From Janibacter limosus NBRC 16128 (GTDB lineage: Bacteria > Actinomycetota > Actinomycetes > Actinomycetales > Dermatophilaceae): 64,000 bases of DNA. The notes beneath the pieces are model-generated. The model saw nothing but the letters and a program-made list of their open reading frames with translations. It was not told the DNA's origin and ran no database searches. The stretch's first letter is position 1. Each line of letters opens with the position of its first letter. The DNA is taken from the NCBI RefSeq assembly GCF_001570985.1, contig NZ_BCSS01000010.1:1-64000 (forward strand). Reading direction: 5' to 3'. The translations under genes were made by a program, and so were the position numbers. Below are positions 35,034 to 45,551 of the stretch, in pieces.

Positions 35034-35897
35034 TCAGATGACTGGCGGGTGCCCGAGGCGCACGAGCCTCCACACCGTCCGCCACCTCATGGGTCGGCGC
35101 CCTCCGGGGTCCGTCGTGATTCCTTCGCGGAAGCCGCGAAACCACTGCCGCAGGTCCGTGGGCCGGCGCCAGTTGCGGGCGATCGTTATGGCAGTCCAGG
35201 ACCCGACGTAGACGACGGCGAGGGGCCACGGGAGGTTGCGACGCGCGACCCACACGCGGTTGCGAGCGTTGAGACGCCAGAAGAGGCTGTGCCGGGTGGC
35301 CTCGGTGGCGGGGTGGTGGATGAGGACGGACGGGTCGTAGGTGAGCTCCCAGCCGTGGTCGCGCAGACGCCAGGCCAGCTCGATCCCTTCGTGCCCGAAG
35401 AAGAACACGCCGGGGTAGCCTCCGGTCTCCTCCCAGGCCTGACGCCGGATCACCACGACCCCTTCGGCGATCGCGAATGCGGGACTGCCCCTGTCCGGGT
35501 CGCCGGTCCACACCCGGGGGATCCACCGCCGCAGGGTGACGCCGTCGGTGTCGGCCACCCGGGCGTGCACCAGCCCGAGCCGTCGGTCGGCTCGGAAGCG
35601 CGCCACGGCGTGGGCGAAGGAGGTGGTGTCGGGGAGCCAGGCGTCGTTGTCGAGGAAGAAGACGAATTCCGAGGTTCCGTGCTCGACCCCGATGTTGCGC
35701 CCCTCCGCGGGGCCGACGTTGTCCTGGAGGTGCACGGTGTGGACGTCGTCGGCGAACCCCTGGGGCTGCCACCCGTTGCCGACGAGGATCAGGGTGACGG
35801 CCACCCCTTCCTGCGCCCGCGCCGAGTCCAGGGCGCGCAGGGTCTCGGTGTGGCGATCGCCCTGCGTGAGGACGATGACGTCGACTGTGGGGGTCAC
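35034..35897 (-). CDS. GT2-family glycosyltransferase
   Basis: A 287-residue GT-A glycosyltransferase. VDVIVLTQGDR opens the nucleotide-binding fold, NVGPAEGRNIGVEHG is the conserved middle motif, and FFLDNDAWLPD holds the D-x-D (D83, D85). FFFGHEGIELAWRLRDHGW resembles the ED-type acceptor-site motif of rhamnosyl/galactosyl transferases of this class. A C-terminal hydrophobic stretch (PLAVVYVGSWTAITIA) may attach it to the membrane. GTG 35897; a possible -10 (TAGGGT) lies at 35951-35946. It is divergent from tagD, and about 115 bases separate its stop from the Stealth start. Confidence 0.85.
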   Translation of the reverse strand: MTPTVDVIVLTQGDRHTETLRALDSARAQEGVAVTLILVGNGWQPQGFADDVHTVHLQDNVGPAEGRNIGVEHGTSEFVFFLDNDAWLPDTTSFAHAVARFRADRRLGLVHARVADTDGVTLRRWIPRVWTGDPDRGSPAFAIAEGVVVIRRQAWEETGGYPGVFFFGHEGIELAWRLRDHGWELTYDPSVLIHHPATEATRHSLFWRLNARNRVWVARRNLPWPLAVVYVGSWTAITIARNWRRPTDLRQWFRGFREGITTDPGGRRPMRWRTVWRLVRLGHPPVI

Positions 35898-36030
35898 GTC
35901 GACAACCTGAGCATGTGGGGTCCTCTCGAACGGGATCGACTTTCGACCCTACTGGCTGGGGTGGGAAGGGGGTAATGCTGCGGCCCGAGTCCCGGTCGCC
36001 GGCGTCCCACGACGGTGGGACCGGTCGCCA

Positions 36031-36036
36031 TAGACT
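36031..36036 (+). promoter_or_regulatory. -10 box (TAGACT) of tagD
   Basis: TAGACT lies 41 bases before the tagD ATG; GAGG about 9 bases upstream of the ATG serves as ribosome-binding site. Confidence 0.45.
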
Positions 36037-36077
36037 GGGGCGCTGCAGCCCCGAGCGTCGTTACGAGGTATTCACCC

Positions 36078-36539
36078 ATGGGCAAGACCGTCATCACGTA
36101 TGGCACCTTCGATCTCTTCCACATCGGACACCTGAACATCATCAAGCGGCTGAGTGCCCTCGGGGACCGGCTGATCGTGGGGGTGTCCACGGACGAGTTC
36201 AACGCCATCAAGGGCAAGCGGCCCATCGTGCCCTTCGAGCAGCGCCTCGAGATCGTCCAGAACATCAGGGACGTCGACCTGGCCATCCCCGAGGACCGGT
36301 GGAGCCAGAAGGCTGAGGACATCGTCACCTACGACGTGGACATCCTCGGGATGGGTGCGGACTGGACGGGCAAGTTCGACGACATCTCCGACGACATCGA
36401 GGTCGTGTACCTGCCCCGGACCGATGGCATCTCCACGACCGAGATGAAGCGCGTCCTCAGCGCCTTCGACGCCCGCCACGTCGAGGAGCTCAAGCGGACG
36501 ATCGACAACATCGGCCAGATCGTCAAGGAGCTCAGCTGA
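36078..36539 (+). CDS. tagD: Glycerol-3-phosphate cytidylyltransferase TagD
   Basis: A 153-residue cytidylyltransferase making CDP-glycerol from glycerol-3-phosphate and CTP, the donor used by the TagF-like enzymes of this locus. VITYGTFDLFHIGHLNII contains the HxGH motif (residues 15-18), IPEDRWSQK the conserved Trp region, and RTDGISTTEMK the RTxGISTT signature. It is slightly longer than Bacillus TagD (129 residues), with a C-terminal helix (HVEELKRTIDNIGQIVK). ATG 36078 is well supported. It stands alone, divergent from the GT2 gene, with its own terminator. Confidence 0.93.
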   Translation: MGKTVITYGTFDLFHIGHLNIIKRLSALGDRLIVGVSTDEFNAIKGKRPIVPFEQRLEIVQNIRDVDLAIPEDRWSQKAEDIVTYDVDILGMGADWTGKFDDISDDIEVVYLPRTDGISTTEMKRVLSAFDARHVEELKRTIDNIGQIVKELS

Positions 36540-36544
36540 CGCAT

Positions 36545-36579
36545 GCGCTCGCGTGGTGGTGACCACCACCCGCGGGCGC
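36545..36579 (+). terminator. Hairpin terminator after tagD
   Basis: Nested arms GCGC, CGCG and TGGTGG pair with CCACCA, CGCG and GCGC around loop TGA, with one-base and two-base interruptions. It starts 6 bases after the tagD stop. Confidence 0.7.
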
Positions 36580-36600
36580 TCCTTGGCTGCACACATGCCG

Positions 36601-36630
36601 AAGCCGTAGGTCGGTGAGGACCTACGGCTT
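36601..36630. terminator. Hairpin terminator between tagD and the tRNA cluster
   Basis: AAGCCGTAGGT and ACCTACGGCTT form a perfect 11-bp stem around CGGTGAGG. It lies just past the 3' end of tRNA-Phe on the minus strand and probably ends the tRNA transcript. Confidence 0.65.
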
Positions 36631-36632
36631 GA

Positions 36633-36709
36633 TGGTGGCCAGGGGCGGGGTCGAACCGCCGACCTTCCGATTTTCAGTCGGACGCTCGTACCAACTGAGC
36701 TACCTGGCC
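36633..36709 (-). tRNA. tRNA-Phe (GAA)
   Basis: The minus strand folds into a cloverleaf: acceptor GGCCAGG, D arm AGCTCAGTTGG, anticodon loop CTGAAAA (anticodon GAA), T loop GTTCGAC in the GGCGG stem, and an encoded CCA end (36635-36633). It is the last of three tRNAs read leftward. Confidence 0.95.
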
Positions 36710-36735
36710 GAGCCGGTCCGGACTGGACCAGCGAG

Positions 36736-36809
36736 CGACCCTGACGGGACTCGAACCCGCGACCTCCGCCGTGACAGGGCGGCGCGCTAACCAACTGCGC
36801 TACAGGGCC
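36736..36809 (-). tRNA. tRNA-Asp (GTC)
   Basis: Cloverleaf on the minus strand: acceptor GGCCCTG pairing with CAGGGTC (one G-U), D arm AGCGCAGTTGGTTAGCGC, anticodon loop CTGTCAC (GTC), T loop GGGTTCGAGTCCC, discriminator G. CCA is not encoded. Confidence 0.95.
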
Positions 36810-36840
36810 TTGTGTCGTACAAGGCTTCGTGCTTCTTGCG

Positions 36841-36913
36841 TATCCCCAACGGGATTCGAACCCGTGCTACCGCCGTGAAAGGGCGGGGTCCTAGGCCGCT
36901 AGACGATGGGGAC
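36841..36913 (-). tRNA. tRNA-Glu (TTC)
   Basis: Cloverleaf on the minus strand: acceptor GTCCCCA with TGGGGAT (terminal G-U pair), anticodon loop CTTTCAC (TTC), T loop GGGTTCGAATCCC, discriminator A, no encoded CCA. It is the first gene of the Glu-Asp-Phe cluster. Confidence 0.95.
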
Positions 36914-36974
36914 CCGTCTTCGAGAACCCCTCGCTACGCAGCAGGCAGCACCCGAATCCGTCGAGGACTCGGAA

Positions 36975-37003
36975 AGCATACGAAAGATCTGGCCGAACGC
37001 CAA
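36975..37003 (-). promoter_or_regulatory. Promoter of the tRNA Glu-Asp-Phe cluster
   Basis: On the minus strand, TTGGCG (37003-36998) and TATGCT (36980-36975) are separated by exactly 17 bases and lie about 60 bases before tRNA-Glu. This is the clearest housekeeping-type promoter in the window. Confidence 0.75.
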
Positions 37004-37010
37004 AACGGCT

Positions 37011-37814
37011 TCACGGACGGGTTCCGTCCAGGGCGAATCGCGCGGCTGCGCGCCATCCACCGAGCTTCTCGGCGTGCCGGTTGGCGAAGGCCAGACGGAC
37101 GATCGGGGCCTTCCAGCCGAAGGCCCGGTTGAGCACCGCCGCGCGGACCCGGGCGTCGCCGGCGCCCCATCGGTGACCCGAGCTGTCGGCCGGGTGGATG
37201 CCGTAGACGTGGTCGATGGCGTCCGCTCGCCGCCCAGCCCGGAAGAGGTCGAAGATGAAGAGGTACTCGTCGCCGAGATAGAGATCGACGCCCGCGCCGA
37301 AGCGCTCGTCGAAGCGAACGCCTGCCGCCTTGACCTGCTCGACGTCGACGAGCATCTCGTAGGTCGCTGCGCGGGCCGCGGAGAAGCTCGTGAGCCTCTC
37401 TCGACCGCCCATGGGCCGCCGCTTGCGCACCACCCCGTCAGGGGTCGTCCCCAGGCCCAGGGCCAAGGCGGAACCCGACCTCGAGAGGTACTCGATCCCG
37501 GCCGCGACACCCTCGAGGTCGACCTGCACGTCGTCGTCGCAGAAGAGGAGGTAGCGGCGGGTGGTGGCCTCGATGACCGCGTTGCGGCTGCGGGCCACTC
37601 CTCGACCCGGGACGTCGATCAGGCGGTCCCACCCGTGGAGGGGGTGGACCCGGTCGAGCCCGCCCTGGACGGCCACGATCACCTCGACCTCGTCCGCGCC
37701 GTCCGGGATGGTGATCGCGCCGGTGCGCTCGGCCAGGCTCGACCAGCCGATGGTCAGCTGGGACAGCGCGCTGCTCGTGGAGCTGCTCATGGGGCTGGTG
37801 GTCGTCAGGCTCAT
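37011..37814 (-). CDS. GT2-like glycosyltransferase
   Basis: A 267-residue GT-A type glycosyltransferase. After a Ser/Thr-rich start, VEVIVAVQGG begins the fold, GRGVARSRNAVIEA is the conserved helix, and LLFCDDDVQVD carries the metal-binding DDD (93-95). The acceptor half contains FDERFGAGVDLYLGDEYLFIFD, with the GDEY version of the catalytic ED motif. It is the last gene of an operon with the two pyruvyltransferase-like genes; its ATG overlaps the upstream stop (ATGA). The acceptor is probably a surface glycan. Confidence 0.82.
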   Translation of the reverse strand: MSLTTTSPMSSSTSSALSQLTIGWSSLAERTGAITIPDGADEVEVIVAVQGGLDRVHPLHGWDRLIDVPGRGVARSRNAVIEATTRRYLLFCDDDVQVDLEGVAAGIEYLSRSGSALALGLGTTPDGVVRKRRPMGGRERLTSFSAARAATYEMLVDVEQVKAAGVRFDERFGAGVDLYLGDEYLFIFDLFRAGRRADAIDHVYGIHPADSSGHRWGAGDARVRAAVLNRAFGWKAPIVRLAFANRHAEKLGGWRAAARFALDGTRP

Positions 37815-39727
37815 GCGTCGTCCTCGTCGTCCTCGTCGTCATCATCGTGCAGGGAGAGGTTCTCGATCACGATGTCGATGGCCTCCGTGAGTGCGTCAGC
37901 AACCTCGTCGAGCGTGTCGTCGCCGACCCGGACGGGCGTGGTCAGGGCCCGCAGGTCGATCCCCGTGAGATCGAGCGGTAGGTGGGGGATGTCGAGGGCG
38001 ACCTCGACGCCGGCGCCCAGGGCGTAGTCCTCGACCTTGAGGGGTCCGTCGGCGCGTGCCGGGTCGAAGCCGTGGAGGCCGACGAAGCCGACGGGGATGC
38101 CGTAGCTGTGGCAGGCCACGAGCACCGGCAGGGAGCTCGTGACCACGGCGTCGTGGTCGGTGAGCGAGGCGAGGAAGGCGCGGACCTCGTCCGGGTGGCT
38201 GAAGAGCAGCGTCATGTCGTCGACGTCGTCGGGAGTGACGAGCTGAGCACTCGCGTGGAGGGGGTGCCGGACAAGAGCGACGCGGCCATTGCCCTCGCCC
38301 CGCTCGAGCGGGACGAGACGCCTCAGGAGCAGGCCGGGGTCCCCCCAGCGATCGATGGTCGGGCCGCCCTGTCGCGCGAGGCGGTCGGCGGAGATGGGGC
38401 CGCGGAGCGAGATGTAGGTCGCGTCGGGTGTCATCGGGTGGGCGGTGGAGCTGATGCCCGTCCCGACGACGACGGACGACGGGGTGATCAGGCGCCCGAG
38501 GGAGCCGAGGCCGACGAGGTGGGGCTCGGTGGGAGACGACGTCGGCGAGACATAGCTGATGCCGCGCTGCGCGTGCGTGCCCACCACGAGCGGGCTCATC
38601 CACTCACCGGCATTGCCGGGGAGGGGCTTGGGCCACCACGCGAGCGGGATCGGCTCGCTCCCCGGGTGGGCCGTCAGGTGCGCGGCGAACGACGTCGCGG
38701 CCGCCTGCGCCCCGGTGACGGCCTCGCTCCGCCGCGCCTCGGGGCCGACCCGCTCCATGATCGTCGCGATCATCGCGCGGTCCCCCCGCTGCCCGGCCGC
38801 CAGCAGCCACACAGGGGCCTTCGAGGCCGGGATCGTCTGCTGCAGCTGTTCGCTCGAGGGCCGCGCGCGGGCGGCCTTGGCGAGCGTGGTGTTGGCGCGG
38901 GCCGAGGCGCGGGCGAAGCGCATCATCGAGGAGGAGAGGTTGCCGACCTGGCCGAAGGCAATGCGGCCGGCGAGGAGGAAGACGACGGCGTCGCCGACCG
39001 AGACCTCACCGTGCACGGTGCGCTGCAGCACGCACACGAGGGTGACGACCAGGCCGAGGCTGCCGATGATGCCGCCGAGCTCGGAGGTGCGGATCCGCGT
39101 GCCGATGCGCTCTCCGACCGAGATGGTCCCCGGATGGTTGCCCATGGCCACGTAGTCGCGCTGGAGCCCCAGGTGCCGGGAGAAGAGCCAGACGATGATC
39201 GCCAGGACGGTGGCGGCCGAGATGGCGTTGACCAGGCCGGTCACCGGGTCGAGGACCGCGATGAGGGCCGCGAGGGCGATGATCTGGACGACGCCGACCA
39301 TCTGGTTGGACAGCTCGAGCGCCATCGCCCAGTCCCAGCTCTCCTGGGCGCGGTTGCGATCGGCCAAGGAGGTCTCGAAGCGGCGGCGGAAGACCGCGAT
39401 CCGGGCGATCTTCACGACGTGGTGGACGACCCGGGCCCCTGCGAAGAGGACGAAGAAGAGCGCACCGCTGCGCACGATCGCGCCCGGGTCGCGCTGGAGG
39501 GTCTGCGCGCCCGTCGTGATGAGGTGGGTGAACATCCGGATGACGAGCATCTCCATCACGGGGACGCTGGCCATAACGAGGGCGAGGCCGGCGGCCTCCC
39601 CCTTCGCTCCCGGGGTGGGGAAGAGGCGCTGGAAGACCTCTCGCAGGTGGCGCCACGTGCTCTCGTGAGCGGGGGGCGACGTCAGGGACGTCGACCCGGC
39701 CGTGGCGACCACCTGGTCACTCGGCAC
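37811..39727 (-). CDS. ABC-exporter-type membrane domain fused to a pyruvyltransferase-like domain, without ATPase
   Basis: A 638-residue protein of unusual build. Residues 40-270 have six hydrophobic segments with the layout of an ABC exporter membrane domain: LALVMASVPVMEMLVIRMF, ALFFVLFAGARVVHHVV, IIALAALIAVL, AATVLAIIVWLF, GSLGLVVTLVCVLQ, then GEVSVGDAVVFLLAGRIAFG, the usual run before the ATPase. No Walker motifs follow. Residues 335-610 are a polysaccharide pyruvyltransferase-like domain (LAWWPKPLPGNAGEWMSPLV, SSVVVGTGIS, SLRGPISADRL, ACHSYGIPVGFVGL) close to that of the gene upstream. It ends in a run of Asp/Glu. GTG 39727 with GGAGGA upstream is preferred over GTG 39754; both overlap the upstream gene. 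It may pyruvylate a glycan at the membrane; this is inference. Confidence 0.75.
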   Translation of the reverse strand: MPSDQVVATAGSTSLTSPPAHESTWRHLREVFQRLFPTPGAKGEAAGLALVMASVPVMEMLVIRMFTHLITTGAQTLQRDPGAIVRSGALFFVLFAGARVVHHVVKIARIAVFRRRFETSLADRNRAQESWDWAMALELSNQMVGVVQIIALAALIAVLDPVTGLVNAISAATVLAIIVWLFSRHLGLQRDYVAMGNHPGTISVGERIGTRIRTSELGGIIGSLGLVVTLVCVLQRTVHGEVSVGDAVVFLLAGRIAFGQVGNLSSSMMRFARASARANTTLAKAARARPSSEQLQQTIPASKAPVWLLAAGQRGDRAMIATIMERVGPEARRSEAVTGAQAAATSFAAHLTAHPGSEPIPLAWWPKPLPGNAGEWMSPLVVGTHAQRGISYVSPTSSPTEPHLVGLGSLGRLITPSSVVVGTGISSTAHPMTPDATYISLRGPISADRLARQGGPTIDRWGDPGLLLRRLVPLERGEGNGRVALVRHPLHASAQLVTPDDVDDMTLLFSHPDEVRAFLASLTDHDAVVTSSLPVLVACHSYGIPVGFVGLHGFDPARADGPLKVEDYALGAGVEVALDIPHLPLDLTGIDLRALTTPVRVGDDTLDEVADALTEAIDIVIENLSLHDDDDEDDEDDA

Positions 39728-41555
39728 GGCGAAGGTACTCCTCCACGCCGCCACGCATGGCCTGCTCCACCTCGTCGAGCTTGTCGTCGCTCAGGCGGAC
39801 CTGCGACACGAGGTCCTCGAGCGAGATCTTGGTCAGGTCGAAGCGGATGAGCTGCGGGTCGTAGTCCCTGTCGAGCCCTGCACCGCGGCTGTAGTCGGCG
39901 TACTTGATGCCTGTGCCGGGGACGGCGTTCTGGAGGCCCTCGAAGTTGATCAGCCCACACGGGATGCCGTAGCTGTGGCAGGCGATCATCACGTGCATCG
40001 CGCTGGTGAGGACGTAGTCGGAGCCGACGAGCTGCTCGAGGAACCCCTGGATCCTCGACGGGTGCGACATCCGCACGTCGAGCTCGTCGACGTGGTCCGG
40101 CAGCACGAGCGGGACATTGGCGTGGGTGAAGTGACGCACCAGCGTCACCCGGCCGGTCGTCTCACCGCGCTCGAGAGGGACGGCCCGACGCAGCAGCACG
40201 CCCGGGTCGCCGAAGGACTCGACATCGGGTCCGCCGGAGTCGCGCAGCGACTGGGCCGTGATCGGACCACGCACCGAGTGGTACGACGCGCTGCCCTCGA
40301 GCAGGTGCTCGGTCGTGCTGATGCCCGTCCCCACGACGATCGAGGAGGGCTTGATGAAGCGGCCCACCGACCCGATGCCGAAGAGGTGCGGGTCGCTCGT
40401 CTTGGCGGTCGTCGGGACGTAGCGCACCGGGTGGGGCGTCTCGTGTGCGAGCACGAGCGGGCTGAGCCAGTCGCCGAAGTTGCCGGGGAAGGGCTTGACC
40501 CACCACGCGAGCGTCACTGGTGTGCCCGGGCGCTCGGGCGAGGCGTAGTGCGCGAAGGAGTTGGCGACCTCCTTGGCAGCGATCTCCGGCTTGCCGGGGA
40601 CGATGCGGTCCTCGATCTTGCCGTAGAAGTTCTCGACGGCGGCCGCGTCACCCTTCTGGCCGGACGAGATCATCCAGTTGACGAGCTTGGCTTGGGTGCT
40701 CGGCCCGGTGCTCCCGGGGCCGGCGGTGTGAGCGGTGAGGCGGTGGGTCATACCGGTCCGGTCGGCGATGCGGCGCAGGCGGTGCGCGGCCTCGGTCGGC
40801 AGGGCGCGCTCGACGCGCTTGGCGGCCTGGAGGGCCACGTGCTTGGCAGCGGTCCGTCCGGACATGGCGCCGATGAGGGCACCGCCGACAGCACCGGCGG
40901 TGCCGCCGATCGCGGAGTGCTGCTCGACCTTGAGCTTGAACTCGGCGACATTGCCGCTCGCGCCGAAGGAGAAGAAGGGGGTGATGCCGCTGTCGGGCTG
41001 CGCCTTGGAGAGCATCGCCGGAGACGGGATGATCTGGAAGGTCATGTTGGCGCCGTTGGCGCGCCACGACTCCTCGAAGAAGTAGTCGTCGGTGGCCTTG
41101 ATGTCCATCTCGCGCTCGAAGGTCGCGGCGTCGGCCATGAACTTGCGGGCAGCAGGCGTGGTGTTGATCCCGAAGAAGCAGGGCTCCCAGAAGCGGGTCT
41201 TGGACAGGTAGCCGATTGACGAGGGGGTCCCGAAGCCGCGCTGGAAGCCGATGAGGTCGGCGGTCGTCGAGGCGATGAACTCGGGGAAGGCCAGGAGCGA
41301 GCAGTCGACGTCGATCCAGTAGACGCGCTTGTCCGGGTTGGCCAGACACACACCGTTGAGGAAGCCGATCTTGCGCCGGGTCAGGTCGGCCCAGTCGTCG
41401 TCGGGTCCCTTGTGGATCTCCTCGAGCTCCAGCTGTACACCCAGCCCCGCGACATTGCCGCGCAGCGTGTCGGCGTGCGCTCGGTAGTAGTCGTCGTCCG
41501 TGTAGAAGGAGCAGACGACGATGTCGTCACGCACAGTCAGGGTGTCTGCTGTCAT
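39717..41555 (-). CDS. GT-A domain fused to a pyruvyltransferase-like domain
   Basis: A 612-residue protein. Residues 10-215 resemble a nucleotide-diphospho-sugar transferase: DIVVCSFYTDDDYYRAHADT, KIGFLNGVCL and YWIDVDCSLLAF with D-x-D at 82-84. Residues 215-330 hold a Gly/Ala-rich stretch (GGTAGAVGGALIGAMSG) that could be a hydrophobic loop. Residues 340-590 are a pyruvyltransferase-like domain: LAWWVKPFPGNFGDWLSPLV, FGIGSVGRFI, SSIVVGTGIS, SVRGPITAQSL, ACHSYGIPCGLINFEGL. This domain is clearly paralogous to the one in the next gene. The start at 41555 (MTADTLTV) has GAGG/AAGAG upstream. It is the first gene of the three-gene operon reading left. Confidence 0.78.
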   Translation of the reverse strand: MTADTLTVRDDIVVCSFYTDDDYYRAHADTLRGNVAGLGVQLELEEIHKGPDDDWADLTRRKIGFLNGVCLANPDKRVYWIDVDCSLLAFPEFIASTTADLIGFQRGFGTPSSIGYLSKTRFWEPCFFGINTTPAARKFMADAATFEREMDIKATDDYFFEESWRANGANMTFQIIPSPAMLSKAQPDSGITPFFSFGASGNVAEFKLKVEQHSAIGGTAGAVGGALIGAMSGRTAAKHVALQAAKRVERALPTEAAHRLRRIADRTGMTHRLTAHTAGPGSTGPSTQAKLVNWMISSGQKGDAAAVENFYGKIEDRIVPGKPEIAAKEVANSFAHYASPERPGTPVTLAWWVKPFPGNFGDWLSPLVLAHETPHPVRYVPTTAKTSDPHLFGIGSVGRFIKPSSIVVGTGISTTEHLLEGSASYHSVRGPITAQSLRDSGGPDVESFGDPGVLLRRAVPLERGETTGRVTLVRHFTHANVPLVLPDHVDELDVRMSHPSRIQGFLEQLVGSDYVLTSAMHVMIACHSYGIPCGLINFEGLQNAVPGTGIKYADYSRGAGLDRDYDPQLIRFDLTKISLEDLVSQVRLSDDKLDEVEQAMRGGVEEYLRRAE

Positions 41556-41744
41556 CGGGAACTCTTGGCCTCTTTCGTGCACAGTGCTCGGTCAGGGTGT
41601 GCTCGTGCGGGGGGCAGGCGACCATCGCTCCCGTATCACTGGATTGTGCCCAGCGCAGCGGCGGACCGGTGGTTGCCCCGCCGAAGGTTCCCTCACCAAA
41701 GTGTCTGCGGCGTGTCGTCCAGGTGGCCAGCCGGTGGGACGAGC
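41556..41744. other. Intergenic region with possible terminator and promoter
   Basis: An imperfect hairpin (CGGCGG 41659-41664 with CCGCCG 41678-41683) may end the PHP transcript. The operon of pyruvyltransferase-like genes presumably starts here, but no -10/-35 pair is convincing. Confidence 0.35.
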
Positions 41745-42791
41745 TCAGCCCCGGGTCCACGACCGGACGCGCTCGACGTCCCAGGTCGTGACGATGCGCT
41801 CCAGAGGCACCCCGAGGCGCTCGGCGCGCTCGGCGCCGTAGGCCTTCATCTCCAGCTGACCCGGCGCGTGCGCGTCCGAGTCGACGGCGAAGAGGCAGCC
41901 GATCTCCAGCGCCAGCTCGATGAGCTCGTCGGGCGGGTCGCAGCGCTCGGGCCGGGAGTTGATCTCGACCGCCGTGTCGTGCTCCGCGCAGGCCTCGAAG
42001 ACCGCGCGGGCATCGAAGTCGCTCTGCGGCCTGGTGCCACGCCCACCGGTCACGAGGCGGCCGGTGCAGTGACCGAGGACGTTGACCCTCGGGTTGCTGA
42101 CCGCGGCGACCATCCGGCGTGTCATCGCGTCCCGGCCCATCTTCAGCTTGGAGTGGACCGAGGCGGTCACGAGGTCGAGCCGACCGAGCATCTCCTCGGT
42201 CTGGTCCAGCGACCCGTCGTCGAGGATGTCGACCTCGATGCCGGCGAGGAGGGTGAAGGCGTCCCCGAGCGAGTCGTCGATCCGGGCGACCAGGTCCAGC
42301 TGGCGCGAGAGGCGCTCAGCAGACAGTCCGTTGGCGATCCGCAGGCGTGGGGAGTGGTCGGTGAGGACCATCCACTCCTGACCGAGCTCGACGGCGGTGA
42401 GCACCATCTCGTCGATCGGGCTACCTCCGTCGGACCAGTCCGAGTGCAGGTGGCAGTCACCGATGATCGCCTCGGCGTAGGTCTCGCCACCCTCGACGAG
42501 GGCCCCCCCGTGCTCCTCCTGCTGGGTGACGAGGTAGTCGGGCAGCTCGCCCCGCACAGCCTGCTCGATGACGCCGGCGGTGGACTTGCCGATGCCTGCG
42601 AGATCGGTGATCGTGCCGGCCTCGACCCGCTGCTCGACCTCTCCCGGGTCCAGGTCGCGCAGGACCTGGACCGCGCCGCGGAAGGCCTCCACGCGCCGGC
42701 TGTGCTGCCGGGAGCGTTCGAGGAGGAAACCGACGCGACGCAGTGCCTCGATCGGGTCGACGGGTGCCTGCAGCGGCTCGAGGGACCTCAC
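41745..42791 (-). CDS. PHP-domain phosphoesterase with N-terminal helix-hairpin-helix region
   Basis: A 348-residue protein resembling the PHP part of family X DNA polymerases. Residues 1-115 contain helical DNA-binding-like sequence (ITDLAGIGKSTAGVIEQAV, a helix-hairpin-helix). The PHP domain follows: DCHLHSDWSDGGSP, MVLTDHSPRLRIANGLS, LAGIEVDIL, VTASVHSK, LGHCTGR, EINSRP and FAVDSDAHAPG supply the metal ligands. No polymerase domain is present. It may hydrolyse phosphoesters in nucleotide or DNA metabolism. The GTG at 42791 is 4 bases after the guaB1 stop, so the genes are co-transcribed. Confidence 0.82.
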   Translation of the reverse strand: MRSLEPLQAPVDPIEALRRVGFLLERSRQHSRRVEAFRGAVQVLRDLDPGEVEQRVEAGTITDLAGIGKSTAGVIEQAVRGELPDYLVTQQEEHGGALVEGGETYAEAIIGDCHLHSDWSDGGSPIDEMVLTAVELGQEWMVLTDHSPRLRIANGLSAERLSRQLDLVARIDDSLGDAFTLLAGIEVDILDDGSLDQTEEMLGRLDLVTASVHSKLKMGRDAMTRRMVAAVSNPRVNVLGHCTGRLVTGGRGTRPQSDFDARAVFEACAEHDTAVEINSRPERCDPPDELIELALEIGCLFAVDSDAHAPGQLEMKAYGAERAERLGVPLERIVTTWDVERVRSWTRG

Positions 42792-42795
42792 GACG

Positions 42796-45530
<2,735 letters not shown>

Positions 45531-45551
45531 GTCCCGGGCGGTCTGCCCGTG

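Noticed and set aside
36812-37132. 106-codon open frame over tRNA-Glu and the tRNA promoter
   Set aside because: It covers a functional tRNA and promoter and has no coding signal.
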